DNA of 64,000 bases, taken from Bombyx mori. Lineage: Eukaryota; Arthropoda; Insecta; Lepidoptera; Bombycidae. Below the pieces are notes generated by a model. It was not told where the DNA came from and made no database searches. It was given only the letters and a program-made list of their open reading frames with translations. Made by a program: the position numbers and the translations under genes. The DNA is taken from NCBI RefSeq assembly GCF_030269925.1, contig NC_085112.1, forward strand, positions 1,303,501-1,367,500, given 5' to 3'. The first letter of the stretch is position 1. The number at the start of each line of letters is the position of its first letter. This document shows positions 40,201 to 47,768 of the stretch, one piece after another.

Positions 40201-43142
40201 GGCCCCTAACATTGCTGAAATCCACATTAAATGTGGAATGGGGAACCGCCTGTAAAACCCTTTTCTTTTTTTTAAACTTCATAAATTATATTTCCGGAGA
40301 GTAGGATTAGGAGAGGTAGGATGTTGGAGGTGAGATCGAGGCAACACCTGAATGAAGCGCGGATCATAGTACGTGCTCGACCACGGGTTGCGCGAGAGAC
40401 TGACGCAGGGCATGGAAGGGCCCCCAGTCCACCCTGCGTACGATCGCCGGGATCCACTCCGGTCTCCGACTCCGGCACGACGACCGCACGACAGGATTTT
40501 ACACCGGTTGGCGGGACAGCTTCCCGGGGCGGAGTTTAGTAGAGACACCCGGGTTCAGGTCCCCTACTGACCGGCGGGCGGCAGCGGATACCGTTTCACT
40601 AGGTCTCCCTATACCCCCGCCAAACAATCACGCCCCGTGAGCTCGCACGCACGTCTGCTCCGCATGTTCCAGACGTCACCAAGACTCACCCCCAGCAAGG
40701 AAGGGGAAAGGGAGGGAATAGAACTGGCTCTCCAACCCACACGCCGGAACACAGCTAGGCTATTTGGCGGCGGACTCTAGTTGGAGGGTGGTCGCCAGCC
40801 AGTCGGACAAGTCCTACCACCGATTATGAATTCGGCTCCCGTTTTGCACCACCCAGGGGTCACTTGTAGGGAATCGCGGGTTAAACCTACGGAAGCGGGA
40901 AGCACCAACCCCCAAACCGCTTCTCGTAATGGAACCATCAAAGGAAGACAGGTGGCGCACGAGAAGAAGGAATAGGAACGCTTGGTGAACGGACTCGCCA
41001 TCCGCCTGGTCCAATATGGCTTGAGACATGAGGTCTAAACCTCAATCTTATTCTATTCATATAATAATCTGTGTGTATTCTTGGATGTCTTTCCATAAAA
41101 CCGGCAGTTATTTAACGTATGTGGCTGGTGTTTTTGGGTACCTCAAGCACCTGTTGACGACTAAACTAACCCACAGACACAGCCCACTGAGTTTCTCGCC
41201 GGATCTTCTCAGTGGGTGGCGTTTCCGATCCGGTGGTAGATTCTGCGAAGTGTATTATTCTTGCTAGGACTAATGTTAGCAATATCGTTAGAGCCCCAGC
41301 ACGAACATCTCGGTCCTACAACATCTTAAAATGGAGAGCGCTCAACGCCTGTCTACCACCTGTCTGCAATGCATATACGCTACTTTGGCCACGTTGCCCG
41401 CAGAGGTGTAGACAACTTGGAGCGTCTTATAGTCACTGGAAAAGTAGAAGGAAAACGTTGGTCCGACCAGATCTCCGAGCAAACCAGCGGACCACTTAGC
41501 GCTGCACTACACCAGGCAACTGACCGTAATAGATGGAGGCTGGCAGTCGACAAGCTGAAACGGAGTCACGATCCTCAGCAATGAGGGAGCGATGGAGAAG
41601 AAGAAGAGCCCCATGAGCTCACGTATTCGTTCGGTTACGCTGGCATAGCCTCTCAAGTCTACCAGCTTAGGTAGGAAAAAAAATCGGTTGATACAATCAC
41701 TACTGCTATTCGCAAATAAAACGCTTTATGACAACCTTGGTGACCGGACACCGTCAGACACTGAACTCCTGGCGATGTATGAAAAGAAATGAGTTTCAAG
41801 CCACTGAAGAAAAGGAAATCTCACGAAAAATACAAAACGTGTTCACAGGACAGGTATGAAACTTGAACGAGCAGTGAAGAATGCTTTATCTTATCGTATT
41901 GTAGTCTAAAAAAATCCACAAATAAGATTTTCGTTTTTCGTTGTGAAACACGAAGTTGTGACAAAATAAGATTTGTAAATCTTAATACTGGTTGAGAGTG
42001 TAGAGTGAACAAACGGGAAAGTACCACCGTCCGACTCGCTTCTGCCACCAAGCAGACGCGCAATACGATTTCAAGGCCTGTAATGTCTAAGGATTTTAAT
42101 GACCGTTAAATATCTTTTTTTTTATTATTTAGATGGGTGGACGAGCTCACAGCCCACCTGATGTTAAGTGGTTATTGGAGCCCATAGACATCTACAACGT
42201 AAATGCGTTACCCACCTTGAGATATAAGTTCTAAGGTCTCAGTATAGTTACAACGGCTGCCCCGTCCTTCAAACCGAAACGCATTACTGGTTCGTGGCAT
42301 AAATAGGCAGGGCGGTGGTACCTAACCGCGCGGACTCACAAGAGGTCCTACGACCAATAAACCTAGGAATGGCGATATAGCGGCTTCGACCCGTCAGCTC
42401 ACAATATTATGTCCAGCCAGCTTTAATTACAAAAGCATTTAATATTTTAACTGCGTACAAAAACGCTGTAAGCTGAAGTTAACAATAAACACATCACTAA
42501 AGTATCATTTCATTGCACCTACCACTATTTACTCTGCACTACCTTTGGTTGACTGGTAGAGATTGCTTTAGGCATTAAGTCAGCTAATGTAAATTTTACA
42601 TGAAGTGTAATAAATAAATAAAGTAATTAATTCATTAATTAAATTAAAATTAAATAAAGTATCAACTGTCACGCAAGCTACTAAATGAAAGTAAACAAAA
42701 AAAATACAATAAGAATTTAACACAAAAAATAATAATAATAAATTCTAATGAATATACTGAATCGAGCACTGAACAAAATAAATATTTCCGAATTAAAACT
42801 TCCGAATAAAAAGAAAAACAAAACCTTCATATGATTATATTAATGTTTTACAATATAGCCGCCTCGGCGTTTACGAAAACTCAAAACGATTCAAAAGTAA
42901 AACCGAATAACTGAACAAGAAACACGTTAACCAAAAAAAAAACCACAGACCAAACATTTCAGCTTCAGCCTCTAACTTTCCCCGATATTTTATAGACAAC
43001 GTCACTAAATACGCATTTTAATGGAGATAATGAATGAATAAAATTATTTTTCACACTCGCACACACAAACACACACCTGAGAACGAACTATCTGTCCGCA
43101 CGTCAGTAGCAGAAGGCACGAGATACATCCCCGCGCTCCCAT
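18953..43142 (-). CDS. Unrecognised secreted helical protein, five exons, 235 residues
   Basis: Gene model read from splice sites on the - strand: exons 43142-43077, 28665-28423, 21233-21093, 20767-20708 and 19150-18953. All junctions are phase 0 with GT-AG ends, and the sum is 235 codons plus TGA. Residues 1-22 (MGARGCISCLLLLTCGQIVR...) form a signal peptide. Residues 23-103 are acidic and helical, with NQT and NVT glycosylation sites. Residues 104-170 hold four Cys (NSNC, KKCTKAVRDCGISC). Residues 171-235 are very basic, with RVKR (174-177), a furin-type cleavage motif, and one Cys near the end. No membrane anchor is seen. Introns total about 23.7 kb, the first holding an intact LINE. An extra exon missed in the long introns is possible. 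I do not recognise the family; a secreted pro-protein is an inference. Confidence 0.62.
19197..19402 (-). mobile_element. Bm1 SINE fragment
   Basis: acctggtgttaagtggttac to tcctaccaccagtaa; in the last intron of the secreted protein gene. Confidence 0.85.
19640..19815 (-). mobile_element. LINE 3' end remnant
   Basis: The - strand encodes EWRQLVRAAMYQRG and then Tyr/Gln repeats, recalling the C-terminus of RTE-type LINE polymerases. Decayed. Confidence 0.4.
20401..20657 (+). mobile_element. Bm1 SINE, headless
   Basis: tactggtggtaggacctctt to cccatttaagcaataaaaaa; 51 bases from exon 4 of the secreted protein gene. Confidence 0.85.
20708..20767 (-). CDS. Secreted protein exon 4 (20 codons)
   Basis: Acceptor ccttgttacag, donor GAG|GTAATC. 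It reads SESLVKKCTKAVRDCGISCE, with three Cys in 20 residues. The small size and phase 0 on both sides fit the neighbouring exons. Confidence 0.6.
21093..21233 (-). CDS. Secreted protein exon 3
   Basis: Acceptor ttttattccag, donor AAG|GTACTC, 47 codons: NSNCRSKFDSRIRTIQNDAR, then RAASFSGENHHKFLLGHMIV and MRMHLNK. GC content is clearly higher than in the flanking intron. Confidence 0.66.
21291..22013. repeat. 75-base direct duplication in intron 2 of the secreted protein gene
   Basis: taactagattgttttattat followed by cgaaatatga occurs at 21291-21365 and again at 21942-22013 with a few differences. A Bm1 lies between. Confidence 0.7.
21751..21930 (-). mobile_element. Bm1 SINE fragment
   Basis: T run, attgcttagctgggtggacg to cttcaagccgaaacgct. 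Confidence 0.85.
22305..22490 (-). mobile_element. Family C retroposon, 5'-truncated
   Basis: ctacctatgctgatagcctt to agatccggcgagaaactcac. Confidence 0.75.
23476..23730 (+). mobile_element. Bm1 SINE, headless
   Basis: ccggtggtagaacctcttgt to ctaagcaataaaaataaata; a decayed Bm1 piece precedes it at about 23375-23455. Confidence 0.85.
24943..25136 (-). mobile_element. Bm1 SINE, left arm of an inverted pair
   Basis: T run, attgcttagatggttggacg to atggcagatataggcaaaa. Confidence 0.85.
25147..25318 (+). mobile_element. Bm1 SINE, right arm of an inverted pair
   Basis: attcggttttaagggtgggg to ccatctgagcattaaaaaat. Only about 10 bases from the left arm. Confidence 0.85.
25502..25747 (-). mobile_element. 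Bm1 SINE, headless
   Basis: T run, attgctttaatgggtggacg to ggtcctaccaccagtaaaa. Confidence 0.85.
26097..26137. repeat. Perfect 14-base hairpin
   Basis: aaaataatcaaaag (26097-26110) and cttttgattatttt (26124-26137), loop 13. Confidence 0.7.
26264..26319. repeat. 23-base hairpin, pre-miRNA-like
   Basis: Arms 26264-26286 (aaagcgtatgtggtgttttt...) and 26297-26319 pair over 23 positions with one G:U wobble on the + strand; loop of 10. In intron 2 of the secreted protein gene. Confidence 0.75.
26588..26708 (-). mobile_element. Bm1 SINE tail fragment
   Basis: tttattgcttagatggtcgg to ccactcaccttgaaata. Confidence 0.8.
26715..26851 (-). mobile_element. LINE 3' end with (gat)n tail
   Basis: tgatgatgatgatgatgtga to tatttggcaagtctcatta, inverted relative to 13663-13790. 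Confidence 0.6.
26875..26965. repeat. Dispersed repeat, copy 1
   Basis: caacaacaacaagggtttcg and aatttagaaaaaataaacta; a direct copy is at 28818-28905. Confidence 0.6.
27480..27795. other. Intron sequence, nothing recognised
   Basis: Part of intron 2 of the secreted protein gene. An ORF at 27126-27458 has no features of a real protein. Confidence 0.4.
27802..28126 (-). mobile_element. Bm1 SINE with head, tail missing
   Basis: tttgagatataaattcaaag to cgtcttatcctttaggccgt. Confidence 0.85.
28138..28327. mobile_element. Rearranged Bm1 with internal palindrome
   Basis: Bm1 sequence folded back on itself: arms 28220-28238 and 28245-28263 are perfect complements. Confidence 0.7.
28423..28665 (-). 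CDS. Secreted protein exon 2
   Basis: Acceptor tttgcgtttcag, donor TAT|GTGAGT, 81 codons with no stop. It begins DSLWVDVTDQSNQTLDEDAD and has a helical core around SAKADALLLFTEYTAIAGEE, ending NADNVITSDY. It carries NQT and NVT glycosylation sequons. Sequence outside the splice sites loses this character and becomes LINE remnant on the upstream side. Confidence 0.68.
28690..28905 (+). mobile_element. LINE 3' end with (caa)n
   Basis: cagtcacggcagatcaccgt to ccgctgtaacaacaacaaca and the dispersed repeat also seen at 26875. Lies just upstream of exon 2 of the secreted protein gene. Confidence 0.45.
28908..29140 (+). mobile_element. Helitron-like element, family H3, 5' part
   Basis: atacataaatgaattgctgt and ttagtctcgctaaaattcga match the 5' end of H3; the rest differs. 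Confidence 0.5.
29375..29560 (-). mobile_element. Family C retroposon fragment
   Basis: ctaaggggctatttcagtta to ggatctggcgagaaattcaa, diverged. Confidence 0.6.
29915..30240 (-). mobile_element. Family C retroposon, longer copy
   Basis: cctacctatgctgataacct to gtaatgacgtgttttgggtg. Other copies end in the same tail in the opposite sense. Confidence 0.75.
30241..30790. other. Intron sequence, nothing recognised
   Basis: AT-rich, intron 1 of the secreted protein gene. Confidence 0.4.
30795..31060 (+). repeat. Unclassified repeat, copy 1
   Basis: ttggcgggaacgcgaggagt, tttagtgtttcttcaggttt and ccaccattttactgcgatta recur at 32070-32290 in the same orientation. Confidence 0.65.
31061..32060. other. 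Intron sequence, nothing recognised
   Basis: Includes a (catttcattt)-like simple stretch at about 31050-31140. No gene or known family seen. Confidence 0.4.
32070..32290 (+). repeat. Unclassified repeat, copy 2
   Basis: tggccagaacgcgagaagag to ccaccattttactgaaaga; pairs with 30795-31060. Confidence 0.65.
32318..32380 (-). mobile_element. Family C retroposon fragment
   Basis: gaatctaccaccggatcaga to gagaaaccaagtgggtt. Confidence 0.6.
32381..33550. other. Intron sequence with a tRNA-like SINE trace
   Basis: Near 33340-33400 a B-box-like gaatcgaacccgattgccgc lies on the - strand, probably a decayed SINE head. Nothing else recognised. Confidence 0.4.
33551..33740 (-). mobile_element. Bm1 SINE fragment
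   Basis: ttttttttattggtgtacga to acggcagatataggcaggg. Confidence 0.85.
34200..34444 (+). mobile_element. Bm1 SINE, headless
   Basis: tactggtggtaggacctctt to gaatctaagcaataaaaaaa. Confidence 0.88.
34618..34930 (+). mobile_element. Family C retroposon, variant
   Basis: accccggtaaccgtactcgt, agcccactgagtttctcgcc and ggtctcctttggaggcgctc; shares the core of family C but a different 3' side (compare 49998-50235). Confidence 0.6.
35345..35435 (+). repeat. Purine-rich (ga)n tract
   Basis: About 75 bases almost all A and G (agagagcgagagagagtgag...). Confidence 0.85.
35540..36300. other. Probable decayed LINE sequence
   Basis: 36190-36290 (gtccactgctgggcatatgt...) resembles a lepidopteran LINE 3' end. 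Overlapping ORFs on both strands at 35565-35857 are not convincing genes. Confidence 0.35.
36411..36614 (-). mobile_element. Bm1 SINE, left arm of a second inverted pair
   Basis: T run, aatgcttcgataggtggacg to ttttaccagtaaaac. Confidence 0.8.
36756..36893 (+). mobile_element. Bm1 SINE tail, right arm of a second inverted pair
   Basis: ctgtaactatacttgagatc to ctaagcaataaaaaaa. Confidence 0.85.
37240..41010 (-). mobile_element. LINE with intact ORF2 and long A tail, within intron 1 of the secreted protein gene
   Basis: The element is on the - strand. Its 3' end is the long T run at about 37242-37273 followed by attgcccttgtaggcagacg. The ORF stop lies only about 50 bases before the tail, so the 3' UTR is very short. 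Upstream of the ORF, 40283 to about 41010 is GC-rich, unlike the intron, and is taken as 5' UTR or a truncated ORF1 region; no long ORF1 is present. A target-site duplication was not found, so the 5' end is approximate. The intact ORF and long A tail suggest a young insertion. Confidence 0.75.
37322..40282 (-). CDS. Non-LTR retrotransposon endonuclease-reverse transcriptase, intact 986-codon ORF
   Basis: Copies its own RNA into the genome by nicking DNA and priming reverse transcription at the nick. Residues 20-240 form an APE-type endonuclease: TET at 50-52 (catalytic Glu), GDFNAHH at 156-162, SDH at 230-232. Residues about 460-740 form the reverse transcriptase: SSYRPI at 534-539, AFDRV at 611-615, GVPQGS at 663-668 and YADD at 691-694. 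The C-terminal part holds the usual post-RT region (EYCSHLWAGA). All key residues are present and there is no stop or frameshift. An in-frame TAA lies two codons before the ATG at 40282, so the ORF start is fixed. Domain order fits Jockey/CR1-type LINEs; I recall similar Bombyx proteins, but the family name is not certain. Confidence 0.9.
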   Translation of the reverse strand: MKFKKKKRVLQAVPHSTFNVDFSNVRGLHSNLDAVHHHLETAQPALLFLTETQISAPDDTSYLEYPGYVLEHNFLRKAGVCVFVRADVCCRRLRGLEQRDLSLLWLRVDHGGCIRIYACLYRSHSSDAGSTLFEHVQEGTNRVLEQYPSAEVVVLGDFNAHHQEWLGSRTTDLPGRTAYDFALAYGFSQLVTQPTRVPDIEGHEPSLLDLLLTTDPAGYSVVVDAPLGSSDHCLIRAAVPLSRPGRRTTTGYRRVWRYMSADWDGLREFYASYPWGRFCFSSADPDVCADRLKDVVLRGMELFIPSSEVPVGGRSRPWYNNASRDAAHLKRSAYVAWDNARRRRDPNISGERRKYNAASRSYKKVIAKAKSEHVARVGERLKSYPSGSRAFWSLAKAAEGNFCRSSLPPLRKSDDTLAHSAKEKADLLVKLFASNSTVDDGGATPPNIPRCDSSLPDICFTQCAVRRELRLLDVHKSSGPDGIPAVVLKTCAPELTPALTRLYRLSYCANRVPSSWKTAHVHPIPKKGDRSDPSSYRPIAITSLLSKVMERIINTQLLKYLEDRQLISDRQYGFRHGRSAGDLLVYLTHRWAEALESKGEALAVSLDIAKAFDRVWHRALLSKLPSYGIPEGLCKWIASFLDGRSITVVVDGDCSDTMTINAGVPQGSVLSPTLFILYINDMLSIDGMHCYADDSTGDARYIGHQSLSRSAVQERRSKLVSEVENSLGRVSEWGELNLVQFNPIKTQVCAFTAKKDPFVMAPQFQGVSLQPSESIGILGVDISSDVQFRSHLEGKAKLASKMLGVLNRAKRYFTPGQRLLLYKAQVRPRVEYCSHLWAGAPKYQLLPFDSIQKRAVRIVDNPILTDRLEPLGLRRDFGSLCILYRMFHGECSEELFEMIPASRFYHRTARHRSRVHPYYLEPLRSSTVRFQRSFLPRTIRLWNELPSTVFPERYDMSFFKRGLWRVLSGRQRLGSAPGIAEVHGRR
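41135..41685 (+). mobile_element. Family C retroposon split by an RTE-like LINE end
   Basis: 5' part 41135-41298 (agcccactgagtttctcgcc) and 3' part 41605-41685 (ccatgagctcacgtattcgt to ggtaggaaaaaaaa), with the insert between. Confidence 0.8.
41299..41604 (+). mobile_element. RTE-like LINE 3' end nested in family C, with 9-base target duplication
   Basis: The frame from 41369 reads MHIRYFGHVARRGVDNLERL, then IVTGKVEGKRW, the conserved C-terminus of an RTE-type LINE polymerase, ending TGA at 41582. The tail is (gaa)n. agagcccca flanks it at 41290-41298 and 41605-41613. Confidence 0.8.
42114..42358 (-). mobile_element. Bm1 SINE, headless
   Basis: T run, attatttagatgggtggacg to ggtcctacgaccaataa. 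Confidence 0.85.
42505..42620 (+). repeat. Dispersed retroposon tail, copy 1
   Basis: gcacctaccactatttactc to catgaagtgtaataaataaa; a second copy is at 60383-60490. Confidence 0.7.
42621..43076. other. Intron 1 sequence, nothing recognised
   Basis: AT-rich, with a CA-rich stretch (cacacacaaacacacacctg) directly at the exon 1 donor. Confidence 0.4.
43077..43142 (-). CDS. Secreted protein exon 1: start codon and signal peptide
   Basis: ATG at 43142-43140 in context acg-ATG-G, reading MGARGCISCLLLLTCGQIVR then SQ. It has a hydrophobic core CISCLLLLTC and ends CAG|GTGTGT. A TATA-like box lies about 95 bases upstream of the ATG. Confidence 0.62.
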
Positions 43143-43234
43143 CGTGAACTGCACTAGTGTTTAGATGTGATCTATGCACCGCACTGCACCGGCCGACTGT
43201 TTCGATTCTCTTTCAAGAAATGTAATGACACGTC

Positions 43235-43246
43235 CGATATATAGAC
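43235..43246 (-). promoter_or_regulatory. TATA-like box upstream of the secreted protein gene
   Basis: The - strand reads tctatatatcgg about 95 bases before the ATG. Unique, relatively GC-rich sequence follows (cagtcggccggtgcagtgcg), a plausible 5' UTR. The start site is not defined. Confidence 0.35.
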
Positions 43247-43388
43247 ATTTCAATTTAGGTATAGTTATATATACGTATATTAGTTTGAGCTAGCATTTAT
43301 CCGCGGGTTCATGCGCGCTTTGAAACTGTTATTGCTTATATTGGTGTGCTGGCGGCAACCCATAGCAACTTGAGTATACGTATTTATG

Positions 43389-43445
43389 GGCGGATTTAAT
43401 TTTTATCACACGATGCTCTTCCTTGATCGTGGAAGTTATTCGCGA
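43389..43445 (-). mobile_element. Bm1 SINE fragment
   Basis: cggatttaatttttatcaca to gtggaagttattcgcgat, cut by a LINE tail. Confidence 0.65.
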
Positions 43446-43663
43446 TTTTTTTTTTATTGCCTTTGTAGGCAGTCGGGAATACGGTCCACCTGATGGTGAG
43501 TGGTTACCGTCGCCCATGGACTTCAGCAATGCCAGGGGCAGAGCCAAGCCGCTGGCTACCGCTTAATACTCTCCACAAGCCTCGTTTGAAGAAGGACATG
43601 TCATAGCGCTCGGGAAACACCGTGAAGGGGAGCTCATTCCATAGCCGGATGGTACGTGGCAAA
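43446..43663 (-). mobile_element. 5'-truncated LINE 3' tail
   Basis: T run, then similarity to the intact LINE to ggatggtacgtggcaaa. It abuts a Bm1 fragment (43389-43445) just upstream of the secreted protein gene. Confidence 0.75.
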
Positions 43664-45330
43664 TATTGCATATCATACACCTAGAATCTTATCCTTTAGA
43701 ACAATAAATACTATGAAATTAATAATAAAAAAAAACAGCTCCAGAGATTTGCATGTAGAAATTCAGTTCGAAATAGCATTTTTGAAGTTATACTTCTTTA
43801 GGCGCGTTATGAAAATTTTATGAGAGTGAAATTTTACGGTGCGCGCGCACCGTGACACAAAATTAACAGAATGAAGTTGCCCACTAAATCGCTTATTACA
43901 ATACGACCGACGTAACTTGGCGAGTCTGAATATAGCCGCAGGTGAACTTTCGCGCATGTACACTCATGTAAAAGAAAGTGTTATTAGCATTCATTTTTTA
44001 GTAATATAAATGACAAAATTATTATTTAATAAATTTTTATTAATTATTTAATATTTAAAAAAAAAAGAAATAAATTTAATAAAAATAAAGTATAACTTCT
44101 TACGCGCGTACATAAGTACACGCACCCTTTTTTTCTTCATCACACAAATAAACTTAGAGAATCAACGAAATTATACCCGTAATAAAATCTAATATTAATT
44201 TAATGAATAGCTCATTCCATTGCTGTATCTATGAGCACCGTGCACACCTAAGAGCGGCTGGAGAATAAATTTATAAAAAAAAATGTATAATTACCATATT
44301 AAGTGTATAAAAGTCATTTTTCGAAAAAGGTACATCCGAACATAGCACGGGAGATTCGTTATACTTTACAGTGGAAACATCGACCTCATGTCCCAAGGTA
44401 TGTGATCCCTATTCATCATCATGTCCGTAGACCCTCACATTTATTGCGGGAAGGTATGTGGTGACCTGAATCACGATCAGATACTACATTTTTCCGCGAT
44501 GCAACGAGATATGGACATATTACTTGTAAAACATCATAATATTTAGACGCATATGTAAATTTTTGTTATACAATTAGACTTTTCTCGAGCAAAAGAATTA
44601 TATATTCAAAACGTCCATGCTATCCATCAATTAATTTGGACGCCTGATTTTAAAAGTGAAACAAAAGAACTAATATTTTCATACAACTGTTCTTTTTTCC
44701 CTCCAAAATTTTCCTTTAAATTATTAACGTCCTATTGAAAAATGTAGCCCTAAATTAGTTACACTTTATTGCATTACACATTACATAATATATTACGGGC
44801 ATGCACCATAAAATACTCAAGATGTCAAATAAAGATTGGCAGTAAAATATTTACATAATATGTATTCGTACATAACGAAGCAGTCATATATATCTAAAAA
44901 TACCTTATATACAATGTCATTGTGAATGCAACAACATAATTTTATGCTACTCAATCTATATTGGTCAATACAGACCCAGAGATCGTTACCGAGTCGCATA
45001 CAATGGAATTATTTTGTTCACAACTGCGCTATTAATGAAAATGAGATAACTTCAAAATGGCTTATGCAAAAAAATAAAATTTTGGCGCGAATTCGAATGA
45101 GTACTGAAAAAATTTGGTTGAAATTCTTTATTTTAGTCTGGTAACATTCTCAGGCTGACCCGGTTTGTTTTAAGCAAGGAAGAACTTAAATTTATGGAGT
45201 ACACATGTTAAGCAGAATTCTTTACAGAACCCGGTAGATAAGTCCTAAGCTGTGAGAGAATTGGTGGACGGTAAAATCAAGGGTAGTAAAAGAAATACAA
45301 TTATTTTATCCAGCTTATCGTTAGGTACAT
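43664..45330. other. AT-rich intergenic sequence upstream of the secreted protein gene
   Basis: No gene or repeat family recognised. Short ORFs (44817-45144, both strands) look random. Confidence 0.45.
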
Positions 45331-45331
45331 A

Positions 45332-45588
45332 TCGACGCTTGAAAGGCAAAAGTGACTAAGCGACAATGCGTGAACTTTACAGTAGACTAATTTAAGGGTG
45401 AAATACCTGAAAACAAAATTTATTTTAACGAATCTAGCTATAGTAGAATCTAGCTAGTAGCTGTAGGATTGAAATGATTTTAATAGACCTAGAAATATAT
45501 ATTTTTTGCGCATCGAATATGGTTATTGCCTATCATTTATGTACAAATCAGTTTTGTCGCTTAGTCACATTTGCCTTTCAAGCGTCGA
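45332..45588. mobile_element. MITE, family M3, copy 2 (257 bases)
   Basis: Same ends as 12193-12448 and the same orientation; TA at 45330-45331 and 45589-45590. Confidence 0.85.
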
Positions 45589-45787
45589 TATGCGTTTTAT
45601 TTATAAAATATAGAATGTATAAATTGGTGATTTTGATGGAGCTTGCCGTTTAAACCTTATGTACACTTTATTGCCGGCATGAGTACATATGCATGCCAGA
45701 TACTGCTTAATTATGTCGCGAAACATACGTGTTCTAATTTCCAGGGTGGGGCAAGTGCTATGCCATAGAATTCAAAGTTTGATATAT

Positions 45788-46042
45788 TTTTTTTATTTTT
45801 TTTTTATTGCTTAGATGTGTGGACGAGCTCACAGCCCACCTGGTGTTAAGTGGTTACTGGAGCCCATAGACATCTACAACGTAAATGCGCCACACACCTT
45901 GAGATATAGTTCTAAGGTCTCAGTATAGTCACAACGGCTGCCCCACCCTTCAAACCGAAACGCATTACTGCTTCACGGCCGAAATAGGCGGGGCGGTGGT
46001 ACCTACCCGTGCGGACTCACAAGAGGTCCTACTACCAGTAAT
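45788..46042 (-). mobile_element. Bm1 SINE, headless
   Basis: T run, attgcttagatgtgtggacg to ggtcctactaccagtaa. Flanked by inverted arms (attcaaagtttgata left, tatcaaactttgaat right). Confidence 0.85.
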
Positions 46043-46065
46043 ATATCGCACCTATCAAACTTTGA

Positions 46066-46329
46066 ATCGCGTATAGCCCTATAGCTATAATGTCACTTAT
46101 GCGATTCTTGTTAAAACTGAACTGAGTTTGAGAAAATCCATTTTTAATAGTTATTAGTGAGATGTTTGCTTTTAATAATTACGTTTAAAGTTGTAGTTTA
46201 AATATTATCATTTTATTTCTTTAGTCGAGAAAAAGTATATAACTGTATTAAGATGTTGAATTTTTCAACGCTTCTCCTGAAAAGTACATAATTTGCATAA
46301 GTGATGTTATAGCACCGTATGCGCGATAT
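46066..46329. mobile_element. MITE, family M5
   Basis: Left end atcgcgtatagccctatagc then ataatgtcacttatgc; right end gcataagtgatgttatagca then tatgcgcgat. Imperfect inverted ends of about 38 bases. Confidence 0.6.
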
Positions 46330-46354
46330 ATCTCGTGATGCGTCAATATTCTGA

Positions 46355-46432
46355 TGTCTACATGCCCAATGAAACCTTTAACGCCAGGAGAGCTGCAAGC
46401 TCGTTAGCCTGTCTAGAGCAATAACAGAAAAA
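46355..46432 (+). mobile_element. Diverged Bm1 tail
   Basis: tgatgtctacatgcccaatg to ctagagcaataacagaaa. Confidence 0.45.
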
Positions 46433-46589
46433 TGGACAGACAGCTTTGTCTACTGACGTCATAACCTCAAAGAATAGTCAAAGAGGTACACATTGGGACT
46501 GGCTTTTTTTAAGAAGAAAGGATTAATAGTGGCCTGGAGGTCTTTCCATGTTTAACAGCACAGGCGGGCGAGTACAGGCTCTGCTAAGA

Positions 46590-46870
46590 GGGATGAGATT
46601 TGCTAATAGCTACCTAAACTCCTCCGAAGATCTAACAGCTCGGATCGGAATCGTTACCCTCTGAGAAGATTCGGCGAGAAACTCAGAGAGCTGATGCATG
46701 GGTTAAGTTGCACGTCTAACTCTTTCCGGAGTTCGAAGAGTATGGTTACCAGGGTCCCTTAGCCTACTCCTAGAGCTGAAGGAGTCTAATGATAGAGTTA
46801 GTGGACATGATGGATCCGTAGGGACGTGTCTAGGGCGTCGACGGTGGTCCAAAAATCAAAACCTGTGTAT
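46590..46870 (-). mobile_element. Family C retroposon, variant
   Basis: cctccgaagatctaacagct, aagattcggcgagaaactca and gatggatccgtagggacgtg; relates to 49998-50235. Confidence 0.6.
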
Positions 46871-47768
46871 ATCTTGAAAATGTCGTAAGCGAGATTCAGG
46901 CGTCTGTCAAATGTCTTCTGTTGTATGATGGCTACCCGCCACACGCCTTAACTTCGTTTGAGTAACGGATAGCGATTGCGTAAACCTGTCTTTAGAGTAA
47001 TAGACGCAACGGTCAATTTAATGTCATTGCACATCGTAAAATCGTGATCTGTGAATTTATTTTATGTTGAATTTAGTTGAGGAACATGCCTGCATATGTG
47101 TGCATATGTGAGAAGTCTGTAGTCGTCACGATCGACTTGAAACACGCGGTAATTGGTAAATATTGAACATGTAAATATTAAGATTCTTTTATTATTTCAT
47201 ACCGGGCTCCGATGAAATCTCACCACCGATAGCCAGAAGAGGAATCAAATTGAATTATATAGAAATCTTAGCACGAACAGATGTCAGCTATTTGATGTTG
47301 ATTAAAATAGAACCTTAGGCTAAATGAAGACAGTAAAGTTCATGATTGTCCGACCTTATATCTGTAGTGAGCGTTATGGCATATGAAGCGAAACAGCAGA
47401 ATAAGCCTAGTCAGAATTAAAAACAAAATGGTTTATCTACGTATGATTTCCGTTTGAATCAGACGATATTCAATATGATATTTTTTTAGTGAATCCGCGC
47501 TGGCGACGTAATGGCATCGTTTAGGTTATTTTTCGTGTAGATAAATGTATTTTCTTAATCATTTAGTAAAATGCAAAAACAGTTGTGTAAACACGTCTGA
47601 GTGGAATAGGGCTGGGAAAATTCGTAGTTTGATGTGGTATCGATGTGGTAAAAGGCCCTATCGTATAGGAACCCAGAATATACAAAAACAGCTTCATCCC
47701 TTGTCTAGAGATTTAAAGGTTAAACTCATTTGCCTTTCATATAAAGCAGACTGCTAGATCAAATTTCT
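46871..47768. other. Intergenic sequence, nothing recognised
   Basis: No gene, RNA or repeat family seen. Confidence 0.4.

Noticed and set aside
40283..41010. ORF1 of the LINE
   Set aside because: Only short overlapping ORFs are present; no zinc knuckle or coiled coil seen, so no ORF1 is called.
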